This document shows, piece by piece, positions 16,724 through 25,525 of a stretch of 64,000 nucleotides of DNA. The stretch covers positions 1 to 64,000 of the forward strand of contig JAVBOW010000010.1 of assembly GCA_031550125.1 (NCBI GenBank), in the 5' to 3' direction. The translations under genes and the position numbers were made by a program. The notes below the pieces were generated by a model. That model did no database searches and had not been told where the DNA came from. It saw only the letters and a program-made list of their open reading frames with translations. Numbering within the stretch: the first letter of the stretch is position 1; the number at the start of each line of letters is the position of its first letter. The stretch comes from JAVBOW01 sp031550125. Lineage in GTDB: Bacteria; Bacteroidota; Bacteroidia; Bacteroidales; Rikenellaceae.

Positions 16724-17554
16724 ATGACAACCTGCAAGGCTTCGTTGATAATATCGATATACGACAACGTAGAGTTCCTGAAATGCATACTCGACGCGCT
16801 CGAATATCAGACCGAGCAGAACTTCGAGATCATAATCTCGGAAGATGCGGAACACGCGCATGTGCGTGATTTCATACAAAATTATCCTTTCAGGCAACCT
16901 TGCCGGCACATTACGCAAAAAGACGACGGCTGGCGTAAAAACAAGGCGCTCAACAGGGCTATACTCGCCGCCCAATCCGATTGGCTGGTCTTTATCGACG
17001 GAGATTGCGTACTGCATCCGCGATTCATGGAGTTCCATATAAAATATGCCGAAGAAAACCGCATACTGGCCGGAAAACGCGTCAAACTGAATCCGGAATT
17101 GACCGCGCAGATGCTCAAAGACCCGTCAATGGTCCTTAAAATGCCGGCCATACTCGGTAAAATGTTCTGGGGCGGCAGGCGCGGCGTGGCATTCTGGGAA
17201 GAGGGATTCTTTATCAACCCCCGGGGTATTTGGGGATTCGTGACCAGGATCAGGAGTATGTACCAGCTCAAGGGATGCAACATGTCTTTCTCAAGGAAGG
17301 CGGCCATGGCGATAAACGGTTTCGATGAGGATTTCACCGCCCCCTGCATAGGTGAGGATATCGACCTGGTGTGGCGCTTCGAAGCCGCGGGTTTCCGGTT
17401 GAAGTCGGTGAGGAATTTGGCCGTGCAATACCATTTGCACCATTTCGAAAAACAGAGGGATCAATCTCTGAATGCCGCTATAATGAACGGCAACAGACGT
17501 AACAACAGGTATGTGGCTGAAAATGGACTGAAAAAAGACAAAACGGGCTCTTAA
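16724..17554 (+). CDS. Glycosyltransferase family 2
   Basis: 276 residues. GT-A fold: SLIISIYDNVEFL at the N-terminus, DGWRKNKALNRAI in the nucleotide-sugar region, the DxD-type motif FIDGDCVL near 85-92, and a C-terminal galactosyltransferase-like block (KGCNMSFSRKAAMAINGFDEDF, then GEDIDLVWR). No membrane segments, so cytoplasmic or membrane-associated. The acceptor is unknown; no polysaccharide cluster is adjacent, and the gene sits alone between two hairpins. Confidence 0.88.
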   Translation: MTTCKASLIISIYDNVEFLKCILDALEYQTEQNFEIIISEDAEHAHVRDFIQNYPFRQPCRHITQKDDGWRKNKALNRAILAAQSDWLVFIDGDCVLHPRFMEFHIKYAEENRILAGKRVKLNPELTAQMLKDPSMVLKMPAILGKMFWGGRRGVAFWEEGFFINPRGIWGFVTRIRSMYQLKGCNMSFSRKAAMAINGFDEDFTAPCIGEDIDLVWRFEAAGFRLKSVRNLAVQYHLHHFEKQRDQSLNAAIMNGNRRNNRYVAENGLKKDKTGS

Positions 17555-17575
17555 GATGTAACGGCAGCGCGCCCG

Positions 17576-17624
17576 CAGCTGATCCGCCTCGATATCATCC
17601 TGAGGCGGATCAGCTGTTTTTTTA
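17576..17624 (+). terminator. Terminator after the glycosyltransferase
   Basis: CAGCTGATCCGCCTC and GAGGCGGATCAGCTG form a perfect 15-bp stem with an 11-base loop followed by a T run. Confidence 0.93.
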
Positions 17625-17665
17625 TAAAATAAGTACAATTATTGAATTAATCTCAAATAATTATT

Positions 17666-17673
17666 TAACTTTG
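17666..17673 (+). promoter_or_regulatory. -7 box (TAACTTTG) for the radical SAM gene
   Basis: TAnnTTTG match 26 bases before the ATG at 17699. Confidence 0.65.
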
Positions 17674-17698
17674 CGGTAAAGAAAATGAACCGCAGGGT

Positions 17699-18964
17699 AT
17701 GAAAGAGTCGATAATGCAAAAGCTCACCGTATTGGCCGAATCGGCCAAGTACGACGTATCGTGCGCCTCGAGCGGCACGACGAGAAAGAGCAAACCGGGG
17801 ATGACCGGCAGCGCCAACGGCTGGGGCATATGCCACAGCTTTACCGAAGACGGGCGTTGCGTGTCGCTACTCAAGATAATGTTGACCAACAACTGCATAT
17901 ACGACTGCGCCTACTGCGTAAACCGTCGCACGAACGATCGCCCGAGGGCCACGTTCACCGTTGACGAACTGGTGGAACTCACCATGGAGTTCTACCGTCG
18001 CAACTACATCGAGGGGTTATTCCTCTCCTCGGGGGTGATATCCGGCCCCGACCATACCATGGAGCGGATGATAAAGGTGGTGGAGACCCTGCGTACGGCC
18101 CACCGTTTCAACGGCTACATACACATGAAAAGCATCCCGGGCGCCAGTCGCGAACTGGTGAACCGCGCGGGACTCTACGCCGACCGCCTGAGCGTCAACC
18201 TTGAGATAGCCGTGGAGGAAAACCTGAGGCTGCTGGCTCCCGAGAAAGACCACGCGAGCGTCCTGGCCCCAATGTCGTACATAAGGCAGGGAATGCTGGA
18301 AAGCGCCGAAGAGCGACGACATCACCGCTCGGCACCGCGTTTCGTCCCGGCCGGACAAAGTACGCAGATGATAGTGGGGGCCACGCCCGAATCGGACAGG
18401 CAAATACTGTCACTCTCGTCGGCGCTCTATTCGCAGCCCGGCATGAAACGGGTTTACTACTCGGGCTACGTGCCGGTGAATATGCACGACAGCCGCCTTC
18501 CCGCGTTGCCCGGAGGAGCGCCCCTGGTACGCGAGAACCGCCTCTACCAGGCCGACTGGCTGATGCGGTTCTACGGCTTCAGAGCCGACGAGATAGTGGA
18601 CGACGCACATCCCGACCTCGACCTGGAGATAGATCCCAAACTGGCCTGGGCGTTGCGCCATCCGGAAGCATTTCCGGTGGACGTCAACCGCGCCGACCCC
18701 GCTATGATAGTGCGCGTGCCGGGAATAGGAACAAAATCGGCCGCCATGATCGTAGCTGCGCGCCGCCACTCGCGCATAACTTCCGAGACGCTCAAAAAGA
18801 TAGGCGTGGTGATGAAAAAGGCGCAGTATTTCATAACGTGCAACCAACTTGCCGCGCTGTCGGTGGCGGATATGAATCCCGACCGGATACGCGGCATCCT
18901 CGCTCCGCGCCGTCGCGCCGCGGTGGAAAACGGCGCAGGACAACTCTCGTTGCTGTTCCCATGA
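17699..18964 (+). CDS. Radical SAM protein, putative DNA modification/repair (TIGR03916-like)
   Basis: 421 residues (or start at the in-frame ATG 17714). The 4Fe-4S/SAM motif is CIYDCAYC (C-x3-C-x2-C, near residues 65-72), preceded by the family-typical AESAKYDVSCASSG. A helix-hairpin-helix near 339-352 (VPGIGTKSAAMIVAA) suggests DNA contact. Members of this family sit beside a DUF4130 partner and are sometimes linked to uracil-DNA glycosylase domains, hence the proposed DNA role; the reaction is not established as far as I know. Its TGA overlaps the ATG of the next gene. Confidence 0.88.
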   Translation: MKESIMQKLTVLAESAKYDVSCASSGTTRKSKPGMTGSANGWGICHSFTEDGRCVSLLKIMLTNNCIYDCAYCVNRRTNDRPRATFTVDELVELTMEFYRRNYIEGLFLSSGVISGPDHTMERMIKVVETLRTAHRFNGYIHMKSIPGASRELVNRAGLYADRLSVNLEIAVEENLRLLAPEKDHASVLAPMSYIRQGMLESAEERRHHRSAPRFVPAGQSTQMIVGATPESDRQILSLSSALYSQPGMKRVYYSGYVPVNMHDSRLPALPGGAPLVRENRLYQADWLMRFYGFRADEIVDDAHPDLDLEIDPKLAWALRHPEAFPVDVNRADPAMIVRVPGIGTKSAAMIVAARRHSRITSETLKKIGVVMKKAQYFITCNQLAALSVADMNPDRIRGILAPRRRAAVENGAGQLSLLFP

Positions 18965-19722
18965 CGGTGTTCCGCTACGACAAGACGTTCGAGGGATTGC
19001 TGAGCGCCCTGTTCGACGCCTACAACCGGCGACAGTGGCCCGAAAGGCTCATCGCACCGGGCGAAGCCGCGCCTATGTTCGCATCGGAGGTATTCGAGGC
19101 GCACGCCTCGCGCGAGAAGGCGGCGCGGGTGTGGGCGGGGGTGGAAAAACGGCTGCCCGCACAGGTCCGCAGCATGCTCATGCACGTGTGGCTCTCTGAA
19201 GAGCCGGGTGCCGACATGCTGTTGTTCAGGTACATGCGCAAGGTATTCGACTCGCATGGAGACGTATCGGCGGATTTTTCCGACGACGACATACTGGAGG
19301 CTAAGAAGATTGCCCATAAAGTGAGCAGGGAAGTTCTGTATATAATACAGTTCGTACGCTTCTCCAAGGCGGGCGACGGCACGTATTTCGCACCGGTGAA
19401 CCCACGCTGCAACGCCCTGCCGCTGGCCATAGACCATTTCAAAGAGCGTTTCTCCGACCAACAGTGGCTGATCTATGACGTCCGCCGCGGTTACGGATTC
19501 TATTACGACATGCGAGAGGTCAGGGAAGTGACCCTGTTGGACACGGAGAATTTCCCCGCCGGAATGTTAGGCGAAAACCTGCTGGACGGAGACGAAAAGG
19601 ATTTCCGCGAGTTATGGAAAGGATATTTCCGGTCTATGGCTATCAAGGAGCGGATAAATCCGGCCCTGCACAGACGCTGCCTGCCGCGGCGATTCTGGAA
19701 ATATCTCCCGGAAAAGGGTTGA
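18961..19722 (+). CDS. DUF4130 protein, partner of the radical SAM enzyme (TIGR03915-like)
   Basis: 253 residues. The start at 18961 (ATGA overlap with the upstream stop) gives MTVFRYDKTFEGLLSALFDA, the usual start of this family; an upstream in-frame extension to 18838 only re-reads the previous gene. The segment EAKKIAHKVSREVLYIIQFVRF and the C-terminal PVNPRCNALPLAIDHFKERF are conserved landmarks. It is always found next to the radical SAM partner and presumably acts with it on DNA. Single-domain here, without a UDG fusion. Confidence 0.87.
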   Translation: MTVFRYDKTFEGLLSALFDAYNRRQWPERLIAPGEAAPMFASEVFEAHASREKAARVWAGVEKRLPAQVRSMLMHVWLSEEPGADMLLFRYMRKVFDSHGDVSADFSDDDILEAKKIAHKVSREVLYIIQFVRFSKAGDGTYFAPVNPRCNALPLAIDHFKERFSDQQWLIYDVRRGYGFYYDMREVREVTLLDTENFPAGMLGENLLDGDEKDFRELWKGYFRSMAIKERINPALHRRCLPRRFWKYLPEKG

Positions 19723-19809
19723 CGGACACTTCGCGTATTATTCGATTCTCGATCTTAATATACTAATATCACGCACATTACCGCACAACAGGCATGGTTC
19801 GGTTTTTAT

Positions 19810-19828
19810 ACGGTTTTTGACAAACCGT
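19810..19828. repeat. Inverted repeat ahead of the phage-cluster promoter
   Basis: ACGGTTT-TTGAC-AAACCGT, 7-bp arms, 10 bases upstream of the -33-like TTGAC. Position and symmetry fit an operator. Confidence 0.5.
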
Positions 19829-19837
19829 AAGGGAGCC

Positions 19838-19869
19838 TTGACAAACGGGTGCAGGACGTATTATATTTG
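19838..19869 (+). promoter_or_regulatory. Promoter of the phage-structural cluster
   Basis: TTGAC at 19838 and the -7 box TATATTTG at 19862-19869 are separated by about 19 bases, a well-formed Bacteroidetes promoter. It is the only clear promoter I see ahead of the cluster. Confidence 0.7.
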
Positions 19870-19981
19870 CCGCACCGGAGGTCACTCCATCCTTTCTTTT
19901 TATTGCGCGGGCTTTCGCCCCGGGTTATCAACACAGGCCTGCCGGCCTTGGGTTGTTAACAATTTCAATCACGATCAGATT

Positions 19982-20227
19982 ATGCAGCACAACGATCCGA
20001 CGGCTCCCCGTAAAGGGGCGGGCGACGCATCCGCCGACATCGGCGCACTTACATCCAACGCGTTGGAATACATGATTTCCGCCCGCCAGGCGGTAAGGCG
20101 TCTTGCCGAAGCCAGGGCTTGCCTTAAACTCTCGCCGGGAGCGGCCGCAGGGGTGGCCAGAGAACTCGACCAACTTCTCAAGGTGTTATCGCGCGATGGT
20201 TTTAAACACTCCGTCGACACTGAATAA
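19982..20227 (+). CDS. Phage-cluster protein, unknown (81 aa)
   Basis: 81 residues beginning MQHNDPTAPRKGAGDASADI. The start at 19982 is preferred to an in-frame ATG at 19817, which lies upstream of the promoter -7 box at 19862. The middle is helical (NALEYMISARQAVRRLAEARACLKL) and Ala-rich. Nothing in it identifies a function; as first gene of the cluster it could be a small structural or regulatory protein. Confidence 0.65.
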   Translation: MQHNDPTAPRKGAGDASADIGALTSNALEYMISARQAVRRLAEARACLKLSPGAAAGVARELDQLLKVLSRDGFKHSVDTE

Positions 20228-20246
20228 ACATTTTTTCAATAATAAT

Positions 20247-20669
20247 ATGAACATTATGACAAGGAAATCGCTTGCGGCATGCATCAAACAAGCCGCCACG
20301 GATTTGGGCTACTGCTTCCACTCGGGGTTCGACTACCGTATGAACGAAACCATCATCGCCTATCCCGCCGTATGGCTTTCGCCTGCCAAGGTCGTGGGGG
20401 TGGACGGCATTAACGAGGGGCGGGTGAAATACCGCGTCGCGCTGCAGATGATGACGCTGGCAGGCAAAGCGGGAAAAGAGAAGAAGGAGGAAATGTGGAA
20501 CGGACTGGAGCAAAACGCAATAGAGCTATACAGAAAGATGGCCCAGAGCAGTCTGGTATCGTCGGTGTCGGTTACGGAGTGCGCGCCGGGGGAATTCTCG
20601 ATGACCAACCACGGGGAGCTTTCCGTATGCCTGAAGATGGATGTGGAGATGCCTTTCTGTAACCTTTAA
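20247..20669 (+). CDS. Phage-cluster protein, possible tail-completion type (140 aa)
   Basis: 140 residues starting MNIMTRKSLAACIKQAATDL. It has a helix-rich N-terminus, a strand pair around TIIAYPAVWLSP, and a C-terminus of alternating strands (SVSVTECAPGEFSMTN...SVCLKMDVEM). Length and pattern resemble tail-terminator/completion proteins of tailed phages, but no motif is diagnostic. 19 bases separate it from the 81-aa gene, so they are cotranscribed. Three hairpins follow it. Confidence 0.6.
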   Translation: MNIMTRKSLAACIKQAATDLGYCFHSGFDYRMNETIIAYPAVWLSPAKVVGVDGINEGRVKYRVALQMMTLAGKAGKEKKEEMWNGLEQNAIELYRKMAQSSLVSSVSVTECAPGEFSMTNHGELSVCLKMDVEMPFCNL

Positions 20670-20692
20670 TAATACAGACAATCCTCCTAAAT

Positions 20693-20768
20693 CCCCTTTT
20701 GAAAAAGGGGACTCAGCCAAAGCCTTTGGCTGAAAGGAAAATATTTATCGTCTTGCCAATTGGCAGGA
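20693..20768. repeat. Three consecutive small palindromes
   Basis: CCCCTTTTGAAAAAGGGG (20693-20710), CAGCCAAAGCCTTTGGCTG (20714-20732) and a palindrome centred on TGCCAATTGGCA (20754-20765). The first, preceded by ATCCTCCTAAAT, resembles a short palindromic motif scattered through many bacterial genomes. They lie inside the phage operon, between the 140-aa and 334-aa genes, and could act as partial terminators or mRNA-stability elements. Confidence 0.75.
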
Positions 20769-20791
20769 CTCACGTTAAATAATCTGAATCA

Positions 20792-21796
20792 ATGTATTTC
20801 AATTTATTACCCGAACAATACGGGCCTGTGTGCGGGCCATTGGAGTACGCGGTAGCGGGGTGCGACCCCGCTCAAAGCGTGGTAGTGGAGATAGTGGACG
20901 CCAACACGGGGCTGGCGGCGGGCGCGAAAAGGCTGCGTGGAGAGACCTCATACAGGATAGACGCGGCCGGTTACGCCACGTCGCTGTGCAACCCACTGCC
21001 TGCCGGAGCGGCCGGGTTTTCGACGTGTCCCGGACGTAGCGCAAGGATAAAGCTCAAAGTCGGGGAGACGGTTTCTGAAGAGCGCATGTTTACATGCGCC
21101 GCCTGCGCGGCAATGCCGTTCAAAGACCTCTCCTGCGGCCCTGCGGAGAGGGTCCTGGCGGCCGGGGAGTGGGATGAGATCGGATTCCTGGCCCAGCCCT
21201 CCACGCTTTCGGCGCATTTCCGCTTCAGCGGCCCGGGCGGGGAGTGGAGTTGCGCGGACGGACCGTTCACCCCCGACGAAGGGTGTGCGGCGCTAAGGGT
21301 GGACATGGCGGCGCTGGCGGGACGGATGGCGGCGGCAGGCAAAGCCATGGGCGACTACACTACCCTGGAGGTGGAAATATCCGATTGCGGCGAGAGGATA
21401 ATGTCGCGCAGCTACCGGCTATATGAGCATAACCCCGACGGCGTGCGTCTGGTATGGCTAAACGGCGGAGGCGGTATGGATGCGTACACGTTCTGCGGCA
21501 CTGGGAAAAAAGGCGTCGACGTCAAAAAGAACACGGCTGCCGACGCCGCCGGAATGACGGCGGTGACCGGCACGGAGAGCCGCCGCACGGCCGAGATACT
21601 CTCCGATTACGAATCCGGCGGCACGCTGGAGTGGCTCGAAGGAGCGGCGTGTTCGCCCAGGGTTTGGGTCGTCCGGGGACAGGATATATCGCCCGTGATC
21701 GTCACCGCGGCGGAAAGGATCGGCGACGGCCCGTCGAGGTTAAGGGTGGTTTATCGTTCCGCGGCGGCGGAAAAAACACAGCGAGGGTTATGGTAA
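20792..21796 (+). CDS. Phage tail/baseplate-like protein (334 aa)
   Basis: 334 residues beginning MYFNLLPEQYGPVCGPLEYA. The beta-rich N-terminus (SVVVEIVDANTGLAAGAKRLRG) resembles structural proteins of Bacteroidales prophages that precede a large baseplate protein. Cysteines recur (CAACAAMPFKDLSC). No signal peptide. The assignment is by pattern and by its 7-base overlap with the 807-aa gene. Confidence 0.6.
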   Translation: MYFNLLPEQYGPVCGPLEYAVAGCDPAQSVVVEIVDANTGLAAGAKRLRGETSYRIDAAGYATSLCNPLPAGAAGFSTCPGRSARIKLKVGETVSEERMFTCAACAAMPFKDLSCGPAERVLAAGEWDEIGFLAQPSTLSAHFRFSGPGGEWSCADGPFTPDEGCAALRVDMAALAGRMAAAGKAMGDYTTLEVEISDCGERIMSRSYRLYEHNPDGVRLVWLNGGGGMDAYTFCGTGKKGVDVKKNTAADAAGMTAVTGTESRRTAEILSDYESGGTLEWLEGAACSPRVWVVRGQDISPVIVTAAERIGDGPSRLRVVYRSAAAEKTQRGLW

Positions 21797-24213
21797 AGCT
21801 GTACATAGACGGCGTAGAGTGCATACCGGCACCCGGAATAAAGATCGGCGCGGGTGCGGGAAAGAGGGACGACGTGCCGGTTGAGCTGCCGTCGACGCCC
21901 GTAAACCGCAAAGCGGTGGGAGACGTGGACGGCATGCTGTGCCGCGACCGTTTCAACGACGCCGCCCGGCGGGCCAGGCTGGAGGAGGACGGATGCACTG
22001 TGGCGGAGGGGCTGGCGCTCCTCACGGGCATAGTCAGGGACCCTTCGGGCGAACGTATATACCGTATGGTGATAAAACCCGGAGCGGAATCGTGGGAAAA
22101 GAGGTTGGCCGCGACCCCGTTCGCACAAACAGGCGTGGCGTTCGACCGCGTGTTGGGGGCGCAGGCCATAAGCGACAGCTGGACGTGGGACAATCCGGTG
22201 AGGTTTTTCCCGGTACAGCGCGGCGGGGCGATGGCCGCGGTGGAATCGGGATCGGCGACGCCGGCGGCAGGGACGCTCACAGTGGACGACTACCATCCCT
22301 TCCTGCACGTGCAAAGCGTGCTGGAGGCTGCAGCACGCCAGGCGGGATATCTGCTCAGGTCGGATTTCGCAGGTACGGCCCTGTTCCGTTCGCTTTATAT
22401 GAGCGGCCGTTACGCCTCCCCGGAGGTATCGGCGCTCAAGGAGAAGATGGATTTCCGGGCCGGACGCTTCGCCGACCGCACGGCCACAGCAAACCGTTAC
22501 GGAATGGTGTCGGCCGACCCGTTCAACACAACCGCCTCGAGCGTGGGAAACATAGTCGACACGGCCGATCCGGCCGCCACCCAGGACGGAGCCAAAGCCG
22601 ACGGGGTGTACGACCGGGGCGGAACGTTTAGCAAAACAGGCGGCAGGGTGGCTTTCACGCCGTCGAAAGAGGTGACGGCTGGATTCGAGTTCAACCTGCG
22701 CTACAAAACCTCGTACAGGATACTCTCGCGTACAGAGTTGTCCGGGTTCAACACCGTGTCGCTGTGCGACGGTTCGCTGCATACGTTCCGCATACCCAAC
22801 CGGTTCGCTGACATGAGGCTGAAAGTGGTATCGGGCAAACAGCATATGCTGGTGGTGTTCGACCACATTCCGGGGACTTTTTACCTGTTGCGCTACGACC
22901 GCGTGGTGAATCCCGCCGCCGACATCTCCGACCTGCAGCCCTCCGACGTGCAAAACGTCACCCACGCCACGTTCTCAACGAGAGTCTTATACACCGCCAT
23001 CAATTCGACCGACCCGATAGCCAACCTGACGGTGTGGGCCATGTCGCCCGGAGCGCAATCGTATACGGTATACGGCGGCGATTGGGCTTTCTACGAAGGT
23101 TACGTCGGTGAAACGGGAGTCGCAGAAGTGGACGTGAAGCTGAAAAGCGCGCCAGTTACGGTGACGCCCTCCTCTCCGCAATTCTTCGACACGGTATATT
23201 TCAGCGGCGCGCCCGAGGGGGCTTCATTCACGCTGTGCAGGCAGACGTATATAAAACCCGTGTTTTCACAAAGCCCAGTCGAAGGGTCGCGCCTGAGGTT
23301 CGCCGACGTAGCCGCGCACAAGTTTTCGCAGTTGGATTTCGTGGAGGCGGTATGCCACATGTTCAACCTGCGCATAACGGCCGACGAGGACGTAGGGGAG
23401 TTGTTCATCGAGCCGGAAAGCGTCCCGACGGGCGTAGAAACGGATTGGACGGCCCTCACCGACCATTCGGGACCAATGCTGATAGAGGAGACGGCAGGCG
23501 GATTCGATTCCGTGATGCAGGTGGCCTACCGCCGGGGCGACGATTCCGTAGCCCTTTACGAAGCGGAGTGCGGGAGCGAGATGGGTTTGTGCGAATGGAA
23601 CATCCCGGGAATGCTGGCCGGAAGCGGGACGCGGACTCTGCGCAACGGGATCTTCACCCCCTCGGTCAACCTGGCCGGCGGATATGCCGGCGCGCCGGCG
23701 GCGCTGTTGCTGCAGGCCGGAAAGCGCGACGACGACGGCCAGGGAGATGGCCAGGACGCCTTTCTTCCCAAGATAGTGCGCTATATGGGCATGGCGTCGC
23801 TGCCCCCGGGACAGGAATGGGGATGGCCGTCGTACGGCGGGCGGTATCCGTTCATCGCGTTCCACCATGGCGGCAACGCCTCTTCGGGCGCGCCGGCGGC
23901 GTACGGCGACGATCCCGCGGCGCTTGTCGAAAACGGTTTCACGCTATGTTTCGAAGACCGGGACGGGGTGGAGGGGCTGCACCGTTTCTACGATCCGATG
24001 TTCGAAAGGGCCGCCCGCGGACGGCGGATCACGCTCCGAATAAGGCTGTCGGCCAGACATATCGAGGCGCTTCTCTTTCCGGCCGACGGCCGCTGCGCAA
24101 ACCGTTTCAGGATAGACGCCGGAGGCGAGGAGGCGCTGTGTCGCCTGGAGCGGATAGAGGGGTATGCCCCCGCATCGGGGGAATCCTGCGAATGCACATT
24201 GTCACTTCTTTAA
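21790..24213 (+). CDS. Large phage tail/baseplate-like structural protein (807 aa)
   Basis: 807 residues from ATG 21790, which overlaps the previous stop by 7 bases. The frame is open further up to 21454, but that part only re-reads the upstream gene and has a nonsense Arg-rich composition. The segment FVEAVCHMFNLRITADEDVGELFIEP is characteristic of large minor-structural/baseplate proteins in Bacteroidales prophages. The rest is beta-rich with a C-terminal domain ending CECTLSLL. It is the largest gene of the cluster, and too short on helical repeats to be a tape measure. Confidence 0.65.
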   Translation: MVKLYIDGVECIPAPGIKIGAGAGKRDDVPVELPSTPVNRKAVGDVDGMLCRDRFNDAARRARLEEDGCTVAEGLALLTGIVRDPSGERIYRMVIKPGAESWEKRLAATPFAQTGVAFDRVLGAQAISDSWTWDNPVRFFPVQRGGAMAAVESGSATPAAGTLTVDDYHPFLHVQSVLEAAARQAGYLLRSDFAGTALFRSLYMSGRYASPEVSALKEKMDFRAGRFADRTATANRYGMVSADPFNTTASSVGNIVDTADPAATQDGAKADGVYDRGGTFSKTGGRVAFTPSKEVTAGFEFNLRYKTSYRILSRTELSGFNTVSLCDGSLHTFRIPNRFADMRLKVVSGKQHMLVVFDHIPGTFYLLRYDRVVNPAADISDLQPSDVQNVTHATFSTRVLYTAINSTDPIANLTVWAMSPGAQSYTVYGGDWAFYEGYVGETGVAEVDVKLKSAPVTVTPSSPQFFDTVYFSGAPEGASFTLCRQTYIKPVFSQSPVEGSRLRFADVAAHKFSQLDFVEAVCHMFNLRITADEDVGELFIEPESVPTGVETDWTALTDHSGPMLIEETAGGFDSVMQVAYRRGDDSVALYEAECGSEMGLCEWNIPGMLAGSGTRTLRNGIFTPSVNLAGGYAGAPAALLLQAGKRDDDGQGDGQDAFLPKIVRYMGMASLPPGQEWGWPSYGGRYPFIAFHHGGNASSGAPAAYGDDPAALVENGFTLCFEDRDGVEGLHRFYDPMFERAARGRRITLRIRLSARHIEALLFPADGRCANRFRIDAGGEEALCRLERIEGYAPASGESCECTLSLL

Positions 24214-24235
24214 AAACCGGTTAAAATCAGCGCAT

Positions 24236-24517
24236 ATGGCACATATGACCACTTACCAGAAACACCTCTCGCAAATCATCTCCGAGCGTTATCCCGCACT
24301 ATCGGGCGCGCAGCTGTTAGACAAGCTCTTCGATATGGGCGTGGTGGACTTTACGCGATGTAAAGTGCTGGCCGTAAGGGAATACGTCGACAAGCTCGTA
24401 CGTGCGGACAGTAAAAAGACCGACGCCATGTGGATGGCTGCCGAAAAGTTCGTCTGTTCGTACGAGTATGTACGCAAGTGCATGTACTACTATACCGACG
24501 TGAACATAGACCAATAA
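24236..24517 (+). CDS. Small phage-cluster protein (93 aa)
   Basis: 93 residues, MAHMTTYQKHLSQIISERYP at the start. Mostly helical with an aromatic C-terminus (YVRKCMYYYTDVNIDQ). No recognised motif. Proteins of this size between tail and head modules of Bacteroidales phages are common and unassigned. It lies 14 bases ahead of the protease gene. Confidence 0.65.
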   Translation: MAHMTTYQKHLSQIISERYPALSGAQLLDKLFDMGVVDFTRCKVLAVREYVDKLVRADSKKTDAMWMAAEKFVCSYEYVRKCMYYYTDVNIDQ

Positions 24518-24531
24518 AAACAAAATTTGCC

Positions 24532-25500
24532 ATGCAAGAAAGCACAACGCCAACAAACGCCCCTCTACCCGCCGTAATAGACATCGAAGGGGTGATAGGT
24601 ACGGACGAAAGCCTCCAGTTCGAAGATCAGGGCGAGAGGATAGCTACCTACGAAAAATTCAAAACCGCCGTCGACCGCATAGCCGCCTCCGGCGCGCGCA
24701 GCCTGGTGGTGAACATACGCTCCGCCGGGGGCGATGTGAACGACGCGTTGCTGATACACGACGCGCTGGCGGCCAGCGGGATGCACGTCACCACACGCTG
24801 TTACGGCTATGTGGCGTCGGCGGCCACCATCATCGCGCAGGCGGCCTCGAAGGGGGCGCGGGAGATATCGTCTAACTCCCTGTATCTTATCCACAACTCG
24901 GTGTCGAGGGCCGAAGGCAACGCCAGATCGATAAACGGCACGCTCGAGCTGCTGCAAAAGACCGACGACAGGATAGCCTCGGTGTACGCCGTACGATCGG
25001 GCCGCAAACAGGAGGAATTCCAAGCCCTGATGAACGAAAACTCGGGCAACGGCCGCTGGCTGTCCCCGCGCGAGACACTCGACAAAGGATTGACCGACAG
25101 AATTATAAGAGCCGCACCGATAACAGGCGACGCATGCGGACAGCTGCGTGCGCTGGGGCTGCCGGAAATTCCCGGCCCGGCCGAAATACGAACCACTACG
25201 ATCAAAAGCAAATGGAAACGCATCCTGGCCGCCCTCGGATTAAAAGGGGAGACGCGCGTGGAGGCGGACGACAGATTGTTCGACGCAATAGAGAGCGTCC
25301 TCGGCGAGCAGACCACTGAGACGGTCCACGCGGCAGAAAGATCACTGCCCGAAGACAAAGCGCCGCGAAACGCCCCGAACGAAGCGAAACAAAAAGCCCG
25401 CCCCACAGCCACACTTCCCGCGGAAGATCCCGCCGTAGGCAATGCGACCGAAACCGCGAATCAAGAGGCTTATCGGTTGGATGCGTTAAGTTTCAAATAG
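24532..25500 (+). CDS. ClpP-type head maturation protease
   Basis: 322 residues. The first 200 form a ClpP-like serine protease: strand VIDIEGVIG, oxyanion-loop region NIRSAGGDVNDALLIHDAL, nucleophile Ser96 in GYVASAATI and His121 in LYLIHNS. The C-terminal third (about 225-322) is charged and low-complexity, as in prohead proteases that also carry a scaffold segment. It lies directly upstream of the capsid gene, the usual place for a prohead protease. Confidence 0.88.
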   Translation: MQESTTPTNAPLPAVIDIEGVIGTDESLQFEDQGERIATYEKFKTAVDRIAASGARSLVVNIRSAGGDVNDALLIHDALAASGMHVTTRCYGYVASAATIIAQAASKGAREISSNSLYLIHNSVSRAEGNARSINGTLELLQKTDDRIASVYAVRSGRKQEEFQALMNENSGNGRWLSPRETLDKGLTDRIIRAAPITGDACGQLRALGLPEIPGPAEIRTTTIKSKWKRILAALGLKGETRVEADDRLFDAIESVLGEQTTETVHAAERSLPEDKAPRNAPNEAKQKARPTATLPAEDPAVGNATETANQEAYRLDALSFK

Positions 25501-25525
25501 TTTAAATTATTAAAATTTTTCAGAA

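Noticed and set aside
19817..19981. Earlier start for the 81-aa phage-cluster protein
   Set aside because: It precedes the -7 box at 19862, so it would not be on the transcript.
21454..21789. N-terminal extension of the 807-aa tail protein
   Set aside because: It re-reads the 334-aa gene in another frame and is Arg-rich without pattern; the ATG at 21790 fits the overlap style of the cluster.
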